DNA from: Ornithomonoglobus_A sp045612845
Lineage (GTDB): Bacteria > Bacillota > Clostridia > UBA1381
NCBI GenBank assembly: GCA_045612845.1
Contig: JAZKZV010000017.1
Coordinates: forward strand, 186,001-250,000
Direction of reading: 5' to 3'
Length of the DNA stretch: 64,000 nucleotides
The translations under genes were made by a program, and so were the position numbers. Positions 7,056 through 15,420 of the stretch are shown here, piece after piece (positions within the stretch are counted from its first letter, which is position 1; each line of letters begins with the position of its first letter). The notes beneath the pieces are model-generated. The model did no database searches. It was not told the origin of the DNA and saw nothing but the letters and a program-made list of their open reading frames with translations.

Positions 7056-8831
7056 TTACTTCTTAAGATTTGCCTCTAACTTATTAAGCTCATCTGCCAT
7101 TTCCTTTGGAAGATTATCGCCAAATTGTGCAAAGTATTCCTTGATGTTTTCAACGTCTTCTAACCATACTTCCTTATCAACAGTAAGTAGTGCCTTAACG
7201 TCATCTAAAGTCATGTCAAGGTCTTTAATGTCAATATCCTCAGCCTTTGGAACATAACCTATAGCAACCTCGTCAGCGTCAACCTTGCCTGCGCATCTGT
7301 CAAGAATCCATAGAAGAACTCTCATGTTGTCGCCAAATCCAGGCCACATAAAGTTATCGTTATCATCTTTTCTGAACCAGTTAACGTTAAAAATCTTAGG
7401 AGCTTTGTCGCCAAGCTTTTTGCCCATTTCCAACCAGTGATTCCAATATGTTGCCATATTGTAGCCTACGAATGGTTTCATAGCCATTGGGTCGCGTCTT
7501 ACAACACCGACTGCACCCGCTGCTGCTGCAGTTGTTTCTGATGCCATTGTAGCACCAACGAATGTACCATGTTGCCAGTCTCTTGACTGATATACCAACG
7601 GAGCACACTTAGCACGTCTGCCACCGAATACGATAGCCTCAACAGGAACACCTGCAGGGTTCTCGAATTCCTTTGAAATACATGGGCAGTTTATAGCAGG
7701 AGCTGTAAATCTTGAGTTTGGATGAGCAAGCTTGTTGCCCTCCTCTGTAAACTCAACACCATTAACCTCAGCACCCTTCCACTCTGTTGCATTAACAGGA
7801 GGATTCTTATCAAGTCCTTCCCACCAAACTGTCATATCGTCGTTATTTATAGCAACGTTTGTAAAGATTGTATTCTTCTTTGTAGACTCAAGCGCATTGA
7901 AGTTTGTCTTTACAGAAGTACCGGGTGCAACACCAAAGAAACCTGCTTCAGGGTTAATTGCATAAAGTCTGCCATCAGGACCCTGACGAAGCCATGCAAT
8001 GTCATCACCTACTGTCCATACCTTGTAGCCTTGTTCCTTAAGATATTCAGGCGGAATAAGCATTGCAAGATTTGTCTTACCGCAAGCTGATGGGAATGCA
8101 GCACAGATGTACTTAACCTCGCCCTGAGGATTCTCAAGACCAAGAATAAGCATATGCTCTGCCATCCAGCCTTCCTTCATACCAAGGTATGAAGCTATTC
8201 TTAGTGCAAAACACTTTTTACCTAATAATACGTTACCACCGTATGCTGAGTTGATTGACCATATTGTTGAATCCTGTGGGAATTGTACTATATATCTTTC
8301 TTCAGGATTTACGTCCTTCTTAGCGTGCAGACACTTTACGAAATCTTCACTGTCGCCAAGCTGGTCAATTACAGCCTTACCTATTCTTGTCATAATAGCC
8401 ATGTTTAGTACAACATAGATACTGTCTGTAAGCTCTATACCTATCTTTGAGAAAGGTGAGCCAACAGGTCCCATTGAATAAGGAATAACATACATTGTTC
8501 TTCCCTTCATAGCACCGTCATATAGAGCACTTAGCTTTGTATACATTTCTTTTGGAGCCATCCAGTTGTTGATTGGACCTGCCTCCTCTTTTGTTTCGGT
8601 ACAGATAAATGTTCTGTCCTCTACACGGGCAACGTCATTTTCAGCTGTTCTGTGATAGTAACAACCGGGAAGCCTTTCCTCGTTAAGCTTAATGATTTCA
8701 CCTGTTGAAACAGCCTCTGCTCTTAATTCTTCTAATTGTTCTTCTGAACCATCAATCCATACGATCGATTCGGGCTTACACATGGCAACCATTTCGTCAA
8801 GCCATGCTTTAACTGTTTTATTTTGTGTCAT
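7056..8831 (-). CDS. pckG: Phosphoenolpyruvate carboxykinase (GTP)
   Basis: Interconverts oxaloacetate + GTP and phosphoenolpyruvate + GDP + CO2; in fermenting anaerobes it often runs in the carboxylating direction toward succinate or propionate. The 591-residue length and sequences are those of the GTP class. FPSACGKTNLAML is the kinase-1a P-loop region containing the reactive cysteine, VGDDIAWLR the kinase-2 metal site, and NPEAGFFGVAPGT follows. ATG with AGGAGG eight bases upstream. It is monocistronic, with an unusual promoter region bearing a 12-bp inverted repeat at 8872-8931. Confidence 0.96.
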   Translation of the reverse strand: MTQNKTVKAWLDEMVAMCKPESIVWIDGSEEQLEELRAEAVSTGEIIKLNEERLPGCYYHRTAENDVARVEDRTFICTETKEEAGPINNWMAPKEMYTKLSALYDGAMKGRTMYVIPYSMGPVGSPFSKIGIELTDSIYVVLNMAIMTRIGKAVIDQLGDSEDFVKCLHAKKDVNPEERYIVQFPQDSTIWSINSAYGGNVLLGKKCFALRIASYLGMKEGWMAEHMLILGLENPQGEVKYICAAFPSACGKTNLAMLIPPEYLKEQGYKVWTVGDDIAWLRQGPDGRLYAINPEAGFFGVAPGTSVKTNFNALESTKKNTIFTNVAINNDDMTVWWEGLDKNPPVNATEWKGAEVNGVEFTEEGNKLAHPNSRFTAPAINCPCISKEFENPAGVPVEAIVFGGRRAKCAPLVYQSRDWQHGTFVGATMASETTAAAAGAVGVVRRDPMAMKPFVGYNMATYWNHWLEMGKKLGDKAPKIFNVNWFRKDDNDNFMWPGFGDNMRVLLWILDRCAGKVDADEVAIGYVPKAEDIDIKDLDMTLDDVKALLTVDKEVWLEDVENIKEYFAQFGDNLPKEMADELNKLEANLKK

Positions 8832-8871
8832 GATATTGTCCTCCTATATTTATTATGGTTAATAACCTCGT

Positions 8872-8931
8872 AAACAGTTTATTGTTATACCATTATAGTA
8901 TACCACAAGAAATGCAAAAAATAAACTGTTT
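8872..8931. repeat. 12-bp perfect inverted repeat flanking the pckG promoter
   Basis: AAACAGTTTATT at 8872-8883 and its exact reverse complement at 8920-8931, centres 48 bp apart. The upstream arm covers the pckG -35 position and the downstream arm lies at about +7 to +18, so a repressor could bridge the promoter, or the arms are two operators. Confidence 0.7.
8897..8925 (-). promoter_or_regulatory. Extended -10 promoter of pckG
   Basis: Minus-strand TGGTATACT gives an extended -10; the -35 (TTTATT, 17 bases upstream) is poor. It lies inside the 12-bp inverted repeat pair. Confidence 0.55.
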
Positions 8932-9015
8932 TTTGTCAAAAAAAACATTTTTAGAATTTATTTCATAAATTTACCATTTTATCGTTAATAATATAACAAT
9001 TTGCACAAAAAAATA

Positions 9016-9044
9016 TTGAAATCAATTATTACATATGCTATAAT
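9016..9044 (+). promoter_or_regulatory. Sigma-A promoter of the secreted repeat protein gene
   Basis: TTGAAA and TATAAT with a 17-base spacer, ending about 30 bases before the start codon. Confidence 0.8.
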
Positions 9045-9076
9045 TAGTTTACCGAACGATTATGGAGGTGTATATA

Positions 9077-10234
9077 ATGAAAAAAATATTTTCCGGTTTA
9101 GCTTTTATATTATTATTTCTTCTTATAATATGTCCTGCATCCGCTGAGGGAAATATCGAGGGATATATTTATTCAACGGATATTCTCACCTTTGTAAATG
9201 GAAAACCAATCGACGGATACAACATAGGCGGAAGAACTGTTATAATTGCAGAGGACTTAGACGGCTACGGATTTAATGTTGAGTACAACGATGCCACAAG
9301 AACCTTAAAAATCACGTCATATTTTAATAACGGATACAAAGAGTTTAACGAAATTGCAAGAGGCAAGGTTGGAAAAATCACAGGAACAATATACAAAACC
9401 GATATAAAAACATATTACAACGGTATTTTCGTCAAGGGATATAACATAGGCGGAAGAACAGCTGTATGTATAGAGGATTTGGGCGACCTCTCTGACAGTC
9501 CCAATGCCGAATACGGATATTCAAAATACTTAGGAAAAAGTATATGGAACGAACAAGAAAGAACAATATCCTTTGAGTCATTTATTCAAAACGAAAACGA
9601 AATTTTAGGTATTTCGAGAGTTTATCACAGATTTAAGGATAATGTTATATACACATACCCCGATGACTTTTATGCAATAAGCGAGTTCTCGGGTTTAGAG
9701 GACGGAGAATTTACAGGGCAGTACACATACAGTCCGGGAACAGGTATGTCAAAATACAATTTAAAACCATTGTATTTTGATAATCATGGCGAGCTTGTAA
9801 AAATCGGGCTTTGTGTTGCAAATCCCAACAACCCAAATGCAGCACTGATGTTTATAGAAAATGTGCAAAACGTAAGGAATATGATAAAAACCTTTAAAAA
9901 TACACAGATGACTCACGACGAAGCACTAAAGCATTTTACTGATGAGTGTGATATTATAGAGAAAACAGAAAATAATTCGTATACTGTTCTTATGGCAAAG
10001 CACAAGACAGAGGGTCTTATATTCGTTTATATAAACAAGAATGGCGGATATGTGGTAGATACATTTTTAAGCGGATATGTTGATGATATATATAAAATCA
10101 AAACATGGTTTGATAATTCAGGCAATAATTCCGGACCAAATACAATTATACATACAGTATCGCCATTTGCCGGTCCGCACGGGGCAACAACCATGCAGTA
10201 CGCCTCAGACCTTGATGAATATGATTATGAATAA
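9077..10234 (+). CDS. Secreted protein with two GYNIGGRT repeats
   Basis: A 385-residue exported protein of unknown function. Residues 1-24 are a signal peptide ending ASA. Residues ~27-62 and ~100-135 are two copies of one motif: Ser/Lys-T-D-I, aromatic, NG, then GYNIGGRT and a hydrophobic EDL. This resembles the strand pattern of copper-amine-oxidase-N-like stalk domains. The remaining ~250 residues have no motif I recognise. The ATG at 9077 follows GGAGG by eight bases; an ATG at 9062 lies before the ribosome-binding site. The DUF6062 gene follows after 20 bases, so they form an operon ending at 11007. Confidence 0.75.
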   Translation: MKKIFSGLAFILLFLLIICPASAEGNIEGYIYSTDILTFVNGKPIDGYNIGGRTVIIAEDLDGYGFNVEYNDATRTLKITSYFNNGYKEFNEIARGKVGKITGTIYKTDIKTYYNGIFVKGYNIGGRTAVCIEDLGDLSDSPNAEYGYSKYLGKSIWNEQERTISFESFIQNENEILGISRVYHRFKDNVIYTYPDDFYAISEFSGLEDGEFTGQYTYSPGTGMSKYNLKPLYFDNHGELVKIGLCVANPNNPNAALMFIENVQNVRNMIKTFKNTQMTHDEALKHFTDECDIIEKTENNSYTVLMAKHKTEGLIFVYINKNGGYVVDTFLSGYVDDIYKIKTWFDNSGNNSGPNTIIHTVSPFAGPHGATTMQYASDLDEYDYE

Positions 10235-10254
10235 CAAAAAAGGAGCGATTTGAT

Positions 10255-10995
10255 TTGAAAGAAACAATATATACAATTCCTGTAAACGAGGTATATGAAA
10301 TTGATTGCGAGTGTCCCCTGTGTGTTTTAGAAGAAAAACTGGAAAAAGAAGCAATCGAATACGAAATGGGCGGAGCCATGATGGAGGCCGACCACCGTGA
10401 ATTATCGGATAATACAGGTTTTTGTAATAAGCATCTTGCAATGATGTTCAATAAGCAGGATAAATTAAGCCTTTCACTTGTTCTCGATACACGCCTCGAG
10501 AAAATAAGAAAGGAATTGAATAATTCAAAAAAAGATATATTGAAAAATAAAAAAAGCACACTATTTAAGAAAAACACAGACATCGCACAAACTCTATATG
10601 ATATGCTCGATAAAATAAACTCCGGTTGCATGGTCTGTCAAAAAGTAAGCAACACAATGAACAGATATATAGATGTACTTTTATATATGTGGTCAAAGGA
10701 CAACGAGTTTAAAACCAAATTTGATAATTCCAAGGGTCTGTGCCTTAAACACACAAAGGCAGTTGTGGGTATGATTCCAAAATCGTTAAACAACTCCAAT
10801 GCACAAAAATTTATAGAAACTCTTATGGATAAGCAAGAAAAAGAGCTTTTACGAATCCAGAATGATATACATAAATTTACGCTAAAATTCGATTATCGTA
10901 ACAAGGATATGGAATGGGGCACTGCACATGATGCACCCATACGTACAATCGAAAAGCTTACAGGATATCTTTTTAAAGAAAATGACAACAAATAA
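10255..10995 (+). CDS. DUF6062 family protein
   Basis: A 246-residue cytoplasmic protein of the DUF6062 family, function unknown. It contains two copies of a Cys/His pattern, CECPLC ... CNKH in the N-terminal half and CMVC ... CLKH in the C-terminal half, which would suit two zinc or iron sites in a duplicated helical fold (inference). The start is TTG at 10255 with AAGGAG about ten bases upstream; no ATG in frame fits better. It lies 20 bases after the secreted repeat-protein gene. Confidence 0.75.
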   Translation: MKETIYTIPVNEVYEIDCECPLCVLEEKLEKEAIEYEMGGAMMEADHRELSDNTGFCNKHLAMMFNKQDKLSLSLVLDTRLEKIRKELNNSKKDILKNKKSTLFKKNTDIAQTLYDMLDKINSGCMVCQKVSNTMNRYIDVLLYMWSKDNEFKTKFDNSKGLCLKHTKAVVGMIPKSLNNSNAQKFIETLMDKQEKELLRIQNDIHKFTLKFDYRNKDMEWGTAHDAPIRTIEKLTGYLFKENDNK

Positions 10996-11006
10996 CTACA
11001 CGTTAT

Positions 11007-11047
11007 ACCCCGTGTCTTTTAGAAATAATATGCACGGGGTTGTTTTT
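11007..11047 (+). terminator. Intrinsic terminator after DUF6062
   Basis: Stem ACCCCGTG / CACGGGGT followed by TGTTTTTT. A second, weaker hairpin (AGTTAGC-ATAA-GCTAACT at 11056-11073, then TTTTTG) follows immediately and may back it up. Confidence 0.8.
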
Positions 11048-11097
11048 TAGCACATAGTTAGCATAAGCTAACTTTTTGTTAATTATTTATTTTTCTA

Positions 11098-11126
11098 TTG
11101 ACAAATTCGTTATCTAATGATATACT
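11098..11126 (+). promoter_or_regulatory. Consensus promoter of perR-rbr
   Basis: TTGACA and TATACT with a 17-base spacer. An ATG starts at 11127, directly after the -10, so it cannot be the translation start; the downstream ATG at 11175 is used. Confidence 0.85.
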
Positions 11127-11137
11127 ATGAATGAAAG

Positions 11138-11152
11138 TGATAATGATTATCA
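11138..11152. promoter_or_regulatory. Fur/PerR-type operator (7-1-7)
   Basis: TGATAATGATTATCA is a perfect palindrome of two 7-base half-sites around one base, at about +5 to +20 of the perR transcript. It matches the Bacillus Fur minimal box (TGATAATNATTATCA) exactly and the PerR box (TTATAATNATTATAA) at all but one position per half-site. Likely autoregulation by the adjacent PerR and/or regulation by Fur. Confidence 0.85.
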
Positions 11153-11174
11153 TTTTTTGAAAGGGCGTGTCGAA

Positions 11175-11564
11175 ATGAACTACTCAAGACAACGTGAGGC
11201 ACTGCTCAGAGTGCTTAAAAGCACGCGTTCACATCCGACAGCATATTGGGTATATGAAGAATTAAAAAAAGAAATTCCCAATATAAGTCTTGGTACGGTC
11301 TACCGTAACCTTGCAAAGCTACAACAAAACGGGGATATTATAAAGCTTAATGTCGTATCTGATAAAGAGCGATTTGACGCTTTTACAATACAACATGCCC
11401 ACTTTGTTTGTAATATGTGCGGAGAGGTTTTGGATGCGCAAAGTCCCGATTTTAAGGACTTTTGTGATAAAACCGAAGAAAATCTCGGATGTTACATAGA
11501 AAGTCAATCGCTCACTTTCTATGGCGTATGCAGCACGTGCAGACAGAGCGAAAAAATCGGTTAA
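11175..11564 (+). CDS. perR: PerR-type peroxide-sensing repressor (Fur family)
   Basis: A 129-residue Fur-family metalloregulator. Its winged helix contains HPTAYWVYEELK and SLGTVYRNLAKL. Residues that line up with the regulatory iron site of Bacillus PerR are all present: His of HPTA, Asp of RFD, two His of QHAHF, and the Asp of CGEVLD, where Fur proteins have Glu. CNMC and CSTC form the structural zinc site. This favours PerR, which senses H2O2 by iron-catalysed histidine oxidation. Start ATG at 11175 with AAAGGG upstream. It precedes reverse rubrerythrin by 26 bases, a standard PerR target, and carries a 7-1-7 box in its own leader. Confidence 0.88.
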   Translation: MNYSRQREALLRVLKSTRSHPTAYWVYEELKKEIPNISLGTVYRNLAKLQQNGDIIKLNVVSDKERFDAFTIQHAHFVCNMCGEVLDAQSPDFKDFCDKTEENLGCYIESQSLTFYGVCSTCRQSEKIG

Positions 11565-11590
11565 ATAAAAATTATTAGGAGGAAATTATT

Positions 11591-12178
11591 ATGGCAAAGT
11601 ATGTATGTACAGTATGCGGTTACGTTCACGAGGGAGACAGTGCTCCCGAAAAATGTCCTGTATGTAAAGTAGGGGCAGATAAATTCGTTATTATGGAAGA
11701 GGATGCACCTCTTGCAGCAGAGCACGAATATGGAGTTTACGGTAAAACTGTAAAAAATAATCCCGACATAAGCGAAGAAGATAAGAAATATATTTTCGAA
11801 CAACTAATGGCTAACTTTAACGGTGAGTGTGCAGAGGTAGGTATGTACTTGTGCATGGCAAGAATTGCTCACAGAGAGGGATATCCGGAAGTAGGTCTTT
11901 ACTGGGAAAAGGCTGCTTACGAAGAGGCAGAACACGCTGCTAAATTTGCAGAGCTTTTAGGTGAAGATTTAGAGCCTAACATGAAAGCTACAACAAAGGA
12001 CAATCTTGCATGGAGAGTTGACTGCGAATATGGTGCAACAAAGGGTAAGTTTGACCTTGCAGCATGCGCAAAGAAGAATGGCCTTGATGCAATTCATGAT
12101 ACAGTTCACGAAATGGCAAGAGACGAAGCTCGTCATGGTAAGGGATTGGAAGGACTTTTGAAGAGATATTTTAAATAA
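11591..12178 (+). CDS. rbr: Reverse rubrerythrin (NADH-dependent peroxide reductase)
   Basis: Reduces hydrogen peroxide (and O2) to water in anaerobes. The 195-residue protein has the rubredoxin-like FeS4 domain at the N-terminus (CTVCG at residues 6-10, CPVC ~23-26), the opposite order from classical rubrerythrin. The ferritin-like diiron domain follows, with the carboxylate and histidine ligands in GECAEVG, YEEAEHAAKF and ARDEARHG. This is the reverse rubrerythrin type known from Clostridium acetobutylicum. RBS AGGAGG precedes the ATG. It is co-transcribed with perR; a small rubredoxin gene lies 1 kb downstream and could supply electrons. Confidence 0.95.
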   Translation: MAKYVCTVCGYVHEGDSAPEKCPVCKVGADKFVIMEEDAPLAAEHEYGVYGKTVKNNPDISEEDKKYIFEQLMANFNGECAEVGMYLCMARIAHREGYPEVGLYWEKAAYEEAEHAAKFAELLGEDLEPNMKATTKDNLAWRVDCEYGATKGKFDLAACAKKNGLDAIHDTVHEMARDEARHGKGLEGLLKRYFK

Positions 12179-12194
12179 GAAAAATAAATCCGGA

Positions 12195-12224
12195 GGGAGT
12201 GGGTTTTTATTCGCTCCCTTTTGG
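12195..12224 (+). terminator. Probable terminator after rbr
   Basis: Stem GGGAGTG / CGCTCCC (one G-T pair) with loop 10, followed by TTTTGG. The T-run is short, so some read-through to fic is possible. Confidence 0.45.
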
Positions 12225-12256
12225 CGTATAATTAACCTCTGAAGGAGGATGAAAAT

Positions 12257-12985
12257 ATGAACTTCGAAAGAATACGAGAAAAGAAACTTAATTATGAACA
12301 AAATAAGCATAATATAAGTCCGGTTACTTTATTTTCTTATGAAAAGGATTTCGAGCTAACATTTACCCACAATTCAACTGCCATTGAGGGAAACACTCTC
12401 ACACTCATGGAAACAAAAGTTGTTCTGGAAGATGGCGTTGCAATAGGCGGAAAAGAACTTCGTGAAATATATGAGGTTATCAATCACCAAAAAGCATATG
12501 AATATGTAAAAAAATGCATTGCAGAAAAGAAATCTTTAGATGAAAATATCATTAAAGACCTACATTCGATACTTACAGAAAATATAATAGTTGGCGGAAT
12601 ATACAGAAACGAAGAAGTCCGAATAAGCGGTGCAGGATTTACCCCACCTACAGGGAACGAAATGTATATGCAGATTAAAAATTACTATGAAGATTTAAAA
12701 ATAAAAGAAAAAGAATTAAATCCTATAGAACTTGCTGCATGGACACATGCCGAATTTGTACGAATTCATCCATTTGTTGATGGCAATGGCAGAACAAGCA
12801 GATTGATTATGAATTATCAACTTTTGCTTAATGGATATTTACCCGTTTCTGTTGCCAAAGAAAACAGACTCGATTACTATAATGCACTCGAACAATATTC
12901 TGTAAATAGAGATTTAACTATTTTTGCGGACTTTGTTGCAGAATTAGAAGAAATTCAGTTGGATGAATATATAAAATTGATGTAA
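12257..12985 (+). CDS. fic: Fic-domain AMPylator/phosphotransferase (self-inhibited)
   Basis: Transfers AMP (or another nucleotide moiety) to a target protein hydroxyl. The catalytic loop HPFVDGNGRTSR is intact, including the base histidine. Upstream, STAIEGN at about residues 40-46 matches the inhibitory-helix motif [S/T]xxxE[G/N], so it is of the class whose own N-terminal helix blocks ATP (class II); no separate antitoxin gene is needed or seen. The 242-residue length has no extra DNA-binding domain. AAGGAGG lies upstream of the ATG. It stands alone between rbr and a convergent rubredoxin gene. Targets are unknown. Confidence 0.92.
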   Translation: MNFERIREKKLNYEQNKHNISPVTLFSYEKDFELTFTHNSTAIEGNTLTLMETKVVLEDGVAIGGKELREIYEVINHQKAYEYVKKCIAEKKSLDENIIKDLHSILTENIIVGGIYRNEEVRISGAGFTPPTGNEMYMQIKNYYEDLKIKEKELNPIELAAWTHAEFVRIHPFVDGNGRTSRLIMNYQLLLNGYLPVSVAKENRLDYYNALEQYSVNRDLTIFADFVAELEEIQLDEYIKLM

Positions 12986-13066
12986 TAATTATCAAATAAG
13001 AAACTTTTTGAACATAAACAGAGATAATGCATGTCGGTTTCGAAACATTTAATTATCATAAAACAT

Positions 13067-13101
13067 AAAAAGCCTGAAACAACTTGTTGTTTCAGGCTTT
13101 A
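13067..13101. terminator. Bidirectional terminator between fic and rubredoxin
   Basis: A near-perfect stem AAAGCCTGAAACAA with loop CTTG and complementary arm, flanked by A/T runs. Confidence 0.85.
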
Positions 13102-13123
13102 AATATTAGGAGTGTATTTTTAT

Positions 13124-13282
13124 TTACTGCTCGCTGAATTGGTCTTTGCCAACGCCGCATAAAGGACATACAAAATCATCCGGAAGATCCTCAAACTTTG
13201 TACCCGGTTCGATACCATTATCAGGATCGCCCAAAGCTTCGTCGTACTCCCATCCGCACACATCGCATACATACTTTTTCAT
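13124..13282 (-). CDS. rub: Rubredoxin
   Basis: A 52-residue FeS4 electron carrier. The two cysteine knuckles CDVCGWEY and CPLCGVGK, plus the GIEPGTKFEDLPDDFVC segment between them, are canonical. ATG at 13282 with GAGG eight bases upstream. It is below the length cut-off of most gene callers. In clostridia rubredoxin passes electrons to rubrerythrins and flavodiiron proteins; the reverse rubrerythrin gene at 11591 is a likely partner, though that protein has its own rubredoxin domain. Confidence 0.95.
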   Translation of the reverse strand: MKKYVCDVCGWEYDEALGDPDNGIEPGTKFEDLPDDFVCPLCGVGKDQFSEQ

Positions 13283-13377
13283 AGTACATTCCTCACTTTC
13301 TTTTTTTACATATTATTTTCAACTTTGCTCTGTATTATATTATATCATATCCAACACTGTTTTATACAAAGTTGCCA

Positions 13378-15264
13378 TTACTTGTCAATTTCCTCCATTG
13401 CAAGCATCATAAGAATAGTTCTTCCCATCGCACTTGCGTTAGGACTCCATGGCGAAAAGTATGGTGCATCTTCTATGTATCTTTCGTGCATTGTATATTC
13501 TTCTGTCATAGCATATTTAAACTGACCATCCAAAATCTCGCGCATCTTTTCTGTTTCACCAAATCTTTTCCATGCACGGAACCATTTATATTCCGATGTT
13601 GACACATACCACATATGTCTTTTCCATGATGTGAACATTCTTCCATATAAGCACTTGTATGCCCTGTTAGAATTTAGTAAGCCATTATGTAGTTTATGCG
13701 CTTCTTCCTTGGTCAGAAATCCCATAGCTGCCATTTCTCCATGACCAAGCTGCGGAAACAAGCCCTCTACAAACTCATCATCATTACCAAGAGGGCAAAG
13801 CGGGATATATAATTCATCGCTATTCTTTGCCTTATCTGCAAATGGTCTGATATACTTGCGGAAAGTTTCCATATAATCGTTATACTCTTTCTCCGCCTCT
13901 TTTGCACGCTCATCATCAAAAAACTTTGTAATCTCGGCAAATGCCTCTATACCCCATATTGTATAAATATCTGTGGTCTGCCACGCCTGGAATGTTTGTA
14001 CCCAGTCGCAGCTTCTCTTATCCGGAAAAAAGCCCTGACCAATATTTTCGATACCCTTTGTTGAGTTTCTTGTTGCTCTTATCCATTCAAATGCCTTAAA
14101 TGCCTGATCGCGGTATTTTTGGTAGCACTTTTCGCCCTTTTCACCCATATGCATACAATATTTTGCCAACGAATACAAAACAGTTCCTGTAACACATGCC
14201 CAGTATATGCCTATGTTTATAACTTCGCCGCTCTCAACCTGCATTACGTTAAAATATGTATCAAGAGTATCTTCCAAATAATCTGAAAAATCTCCTATCT
14301 GCGCCATAGCCTCAAAGCATACATTCACCTCACCCGGCCACACAATTCTCTGCAGACCGCCTTGTCTGAACAAAAGATAGTCTTTATCAACCGAGTATGC
14401 CATACACTGTAAGAGTTGTGCGGTCCAGTGGCGTAGCATTTTCATTTTTTCTTCATCTTTATACCAATTCTGCGGAAGCTTGTTAAGACGTGATAATTCC
14501 TTTTCCCAGAATGCTTTTGTTTCTTCTTTGGCTTTATCGTAATCTTTTTCAAATCCCTCGCCCTTGTTAAGAACAAATATAATCTCTTTACTCTCCTGCG
14601 GTTTAAGGTTTATGTTATACTGTATGCAACCGCATTTTTCGCACCAATCAAATTCCTTACCTTCTAAAACATACAGTTTTCTCTCACTATCTGTAAATAC
14701 ACCATCATCCATTTTCCATGTTGCAGGGTGGTCTTTTTTCCATTTGTTAACGTCAGGCTCGTAATCAGCATACTGGTCGCTATCACCTGAAGTAAGCAGC
14801 TGCTTTTCCTTGCCGGTTCTTAACATAAAGCTTAAATCTGTATTTGTTTCTTTATCGCCTTTGTTTGCAACCGTTACCTTTATGTAGCAACTTGTTTTTC
14901 TTTCTGTGTTACAGAACGTTTCCTCGTATACTTCTACATCATCTGTTGTGAACTTAACTCCGTGTATCGGAACACCGCTTTGGGTAATAACATTCTCAAC
15001 CTTTGTAAAGTCGAACTGTTCTTTTTCTTTACCTTGAAGCATCCATATGCCGCAGCTTACCAAATCATCGTAGTACTCGTGTCCGTTCTTTTTATCCTCA
15101 ACGTCAGTACCGTCAATTACATCACCAAAGAGAATTCTTCCCTCTGCCCACAATGTAAACATTCTCTCTGACCTTGGCGGATGTACGTATCTTCTTGTTG
15201 TTTTTGTTTTTTGCCAGTTGGTGTCGTCATAACCATTTTCCTGCACCTTTACAAAATGATTCAT
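13378..15264 (-). CDS. Six-hairpin glycosidase-like protein (unassigned family)
   Basis: A 628-residue cytoplasmic protein without signal peptide. The first ~270 residues look beta-rich (a super-sandwich-like domain). Residues ~280-628 are helical and rich in aromatic and acidic residues, typical of an (alpha/alpha)6 toroid; QGGLQRIVWPGEVNVCFEAM, KRSCDWVQTFQAWQTTDIY and SPWSPNASAMG line the predicted cleft. It probably acts on a glycoside or oligosaccharide. I cannot assign a GH family, and a phosphorylase is also possible. It is monocistronic, from a consensus promoter at 15328-15355. Confidence 0.65.
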   Translation of the reverse strand: MNHFVKVQENGYDDTNWQKTKTTRRYVHPPRSERMFTLWAEGRILFGDVIDGTDVEDKKNGHEYYDDLVSCGIWMLQGKEKEQFDFTKVENVITQSGVPIHGVKFTTDDVEVYEETFCNTERKTSCYIKVTVANKGDKETNTDLSFMLRTGKEKQLLTSGDSDQYADYEPDVNKWKKDHPATWKMDDGVFTDSERKLYVLEGKEFDWCEKCGCIQYNINLKPQESKEIIFVLNKGEGFEKDYDKAKEETKAFWEKELSRLNKLPQNWYKDEEKMKMLRHWTAQLLQCMAYSVDKDYLLFRQGGLQRIVWPGEVNVCFEAMAQIGDFSDYLEDTLDTYFNVMQVESGEVINIGIYWACVTGTVLYSLAKYCMHMGEKGEKCYQKYRDQAFKAFEWIRATRNSTKGIENIGQGFFPDKRSCDWVQTFQAWQTTDIYTIWGIEAFAEITKFFDDERAKEAEKEYNDYMETFRKYIRPFADKAKNSDELYIPLCPLGNDDEFVEGLFPQLGHGEMAAMGFLTKEEAHKLHNGLLNSNRAYKCLYGRMFTSWKRHMWYVSTSEYKWFRAWKRFGETEKMREILDGQFKYAMTEEYTMHERYIEDAPYFSPWSPNASAMGRTILMMLAMEEIDK

Positions 15265-15327
15265 AATTATTCTCCTTTACCAAGAAATTCACCATTATTT
15301 ATTTCGGATATTACACCATTTACGCAT

Positions 15328-15355
15328 ATTGTAACACATTTTTTTATATTGTCAA
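15328..15355 (-). promoter_or_regulatory. Promoter of the glycosidase-like gene
   Basis: Minus-strand TTGACA, 16-base spacer, TACAAT with an extended TGT. The 18 bases AAAAAAATGTGTTACAAT are identical to those of the promoter at 38646-38663. Confidence 0.8.
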
Positions 15356-15420
15356 TACCGAAAACTCAAATTATACTTTAATTCAAAAAATCCCTATTAT
15401 AACGCAAAATGTGGAATAAA

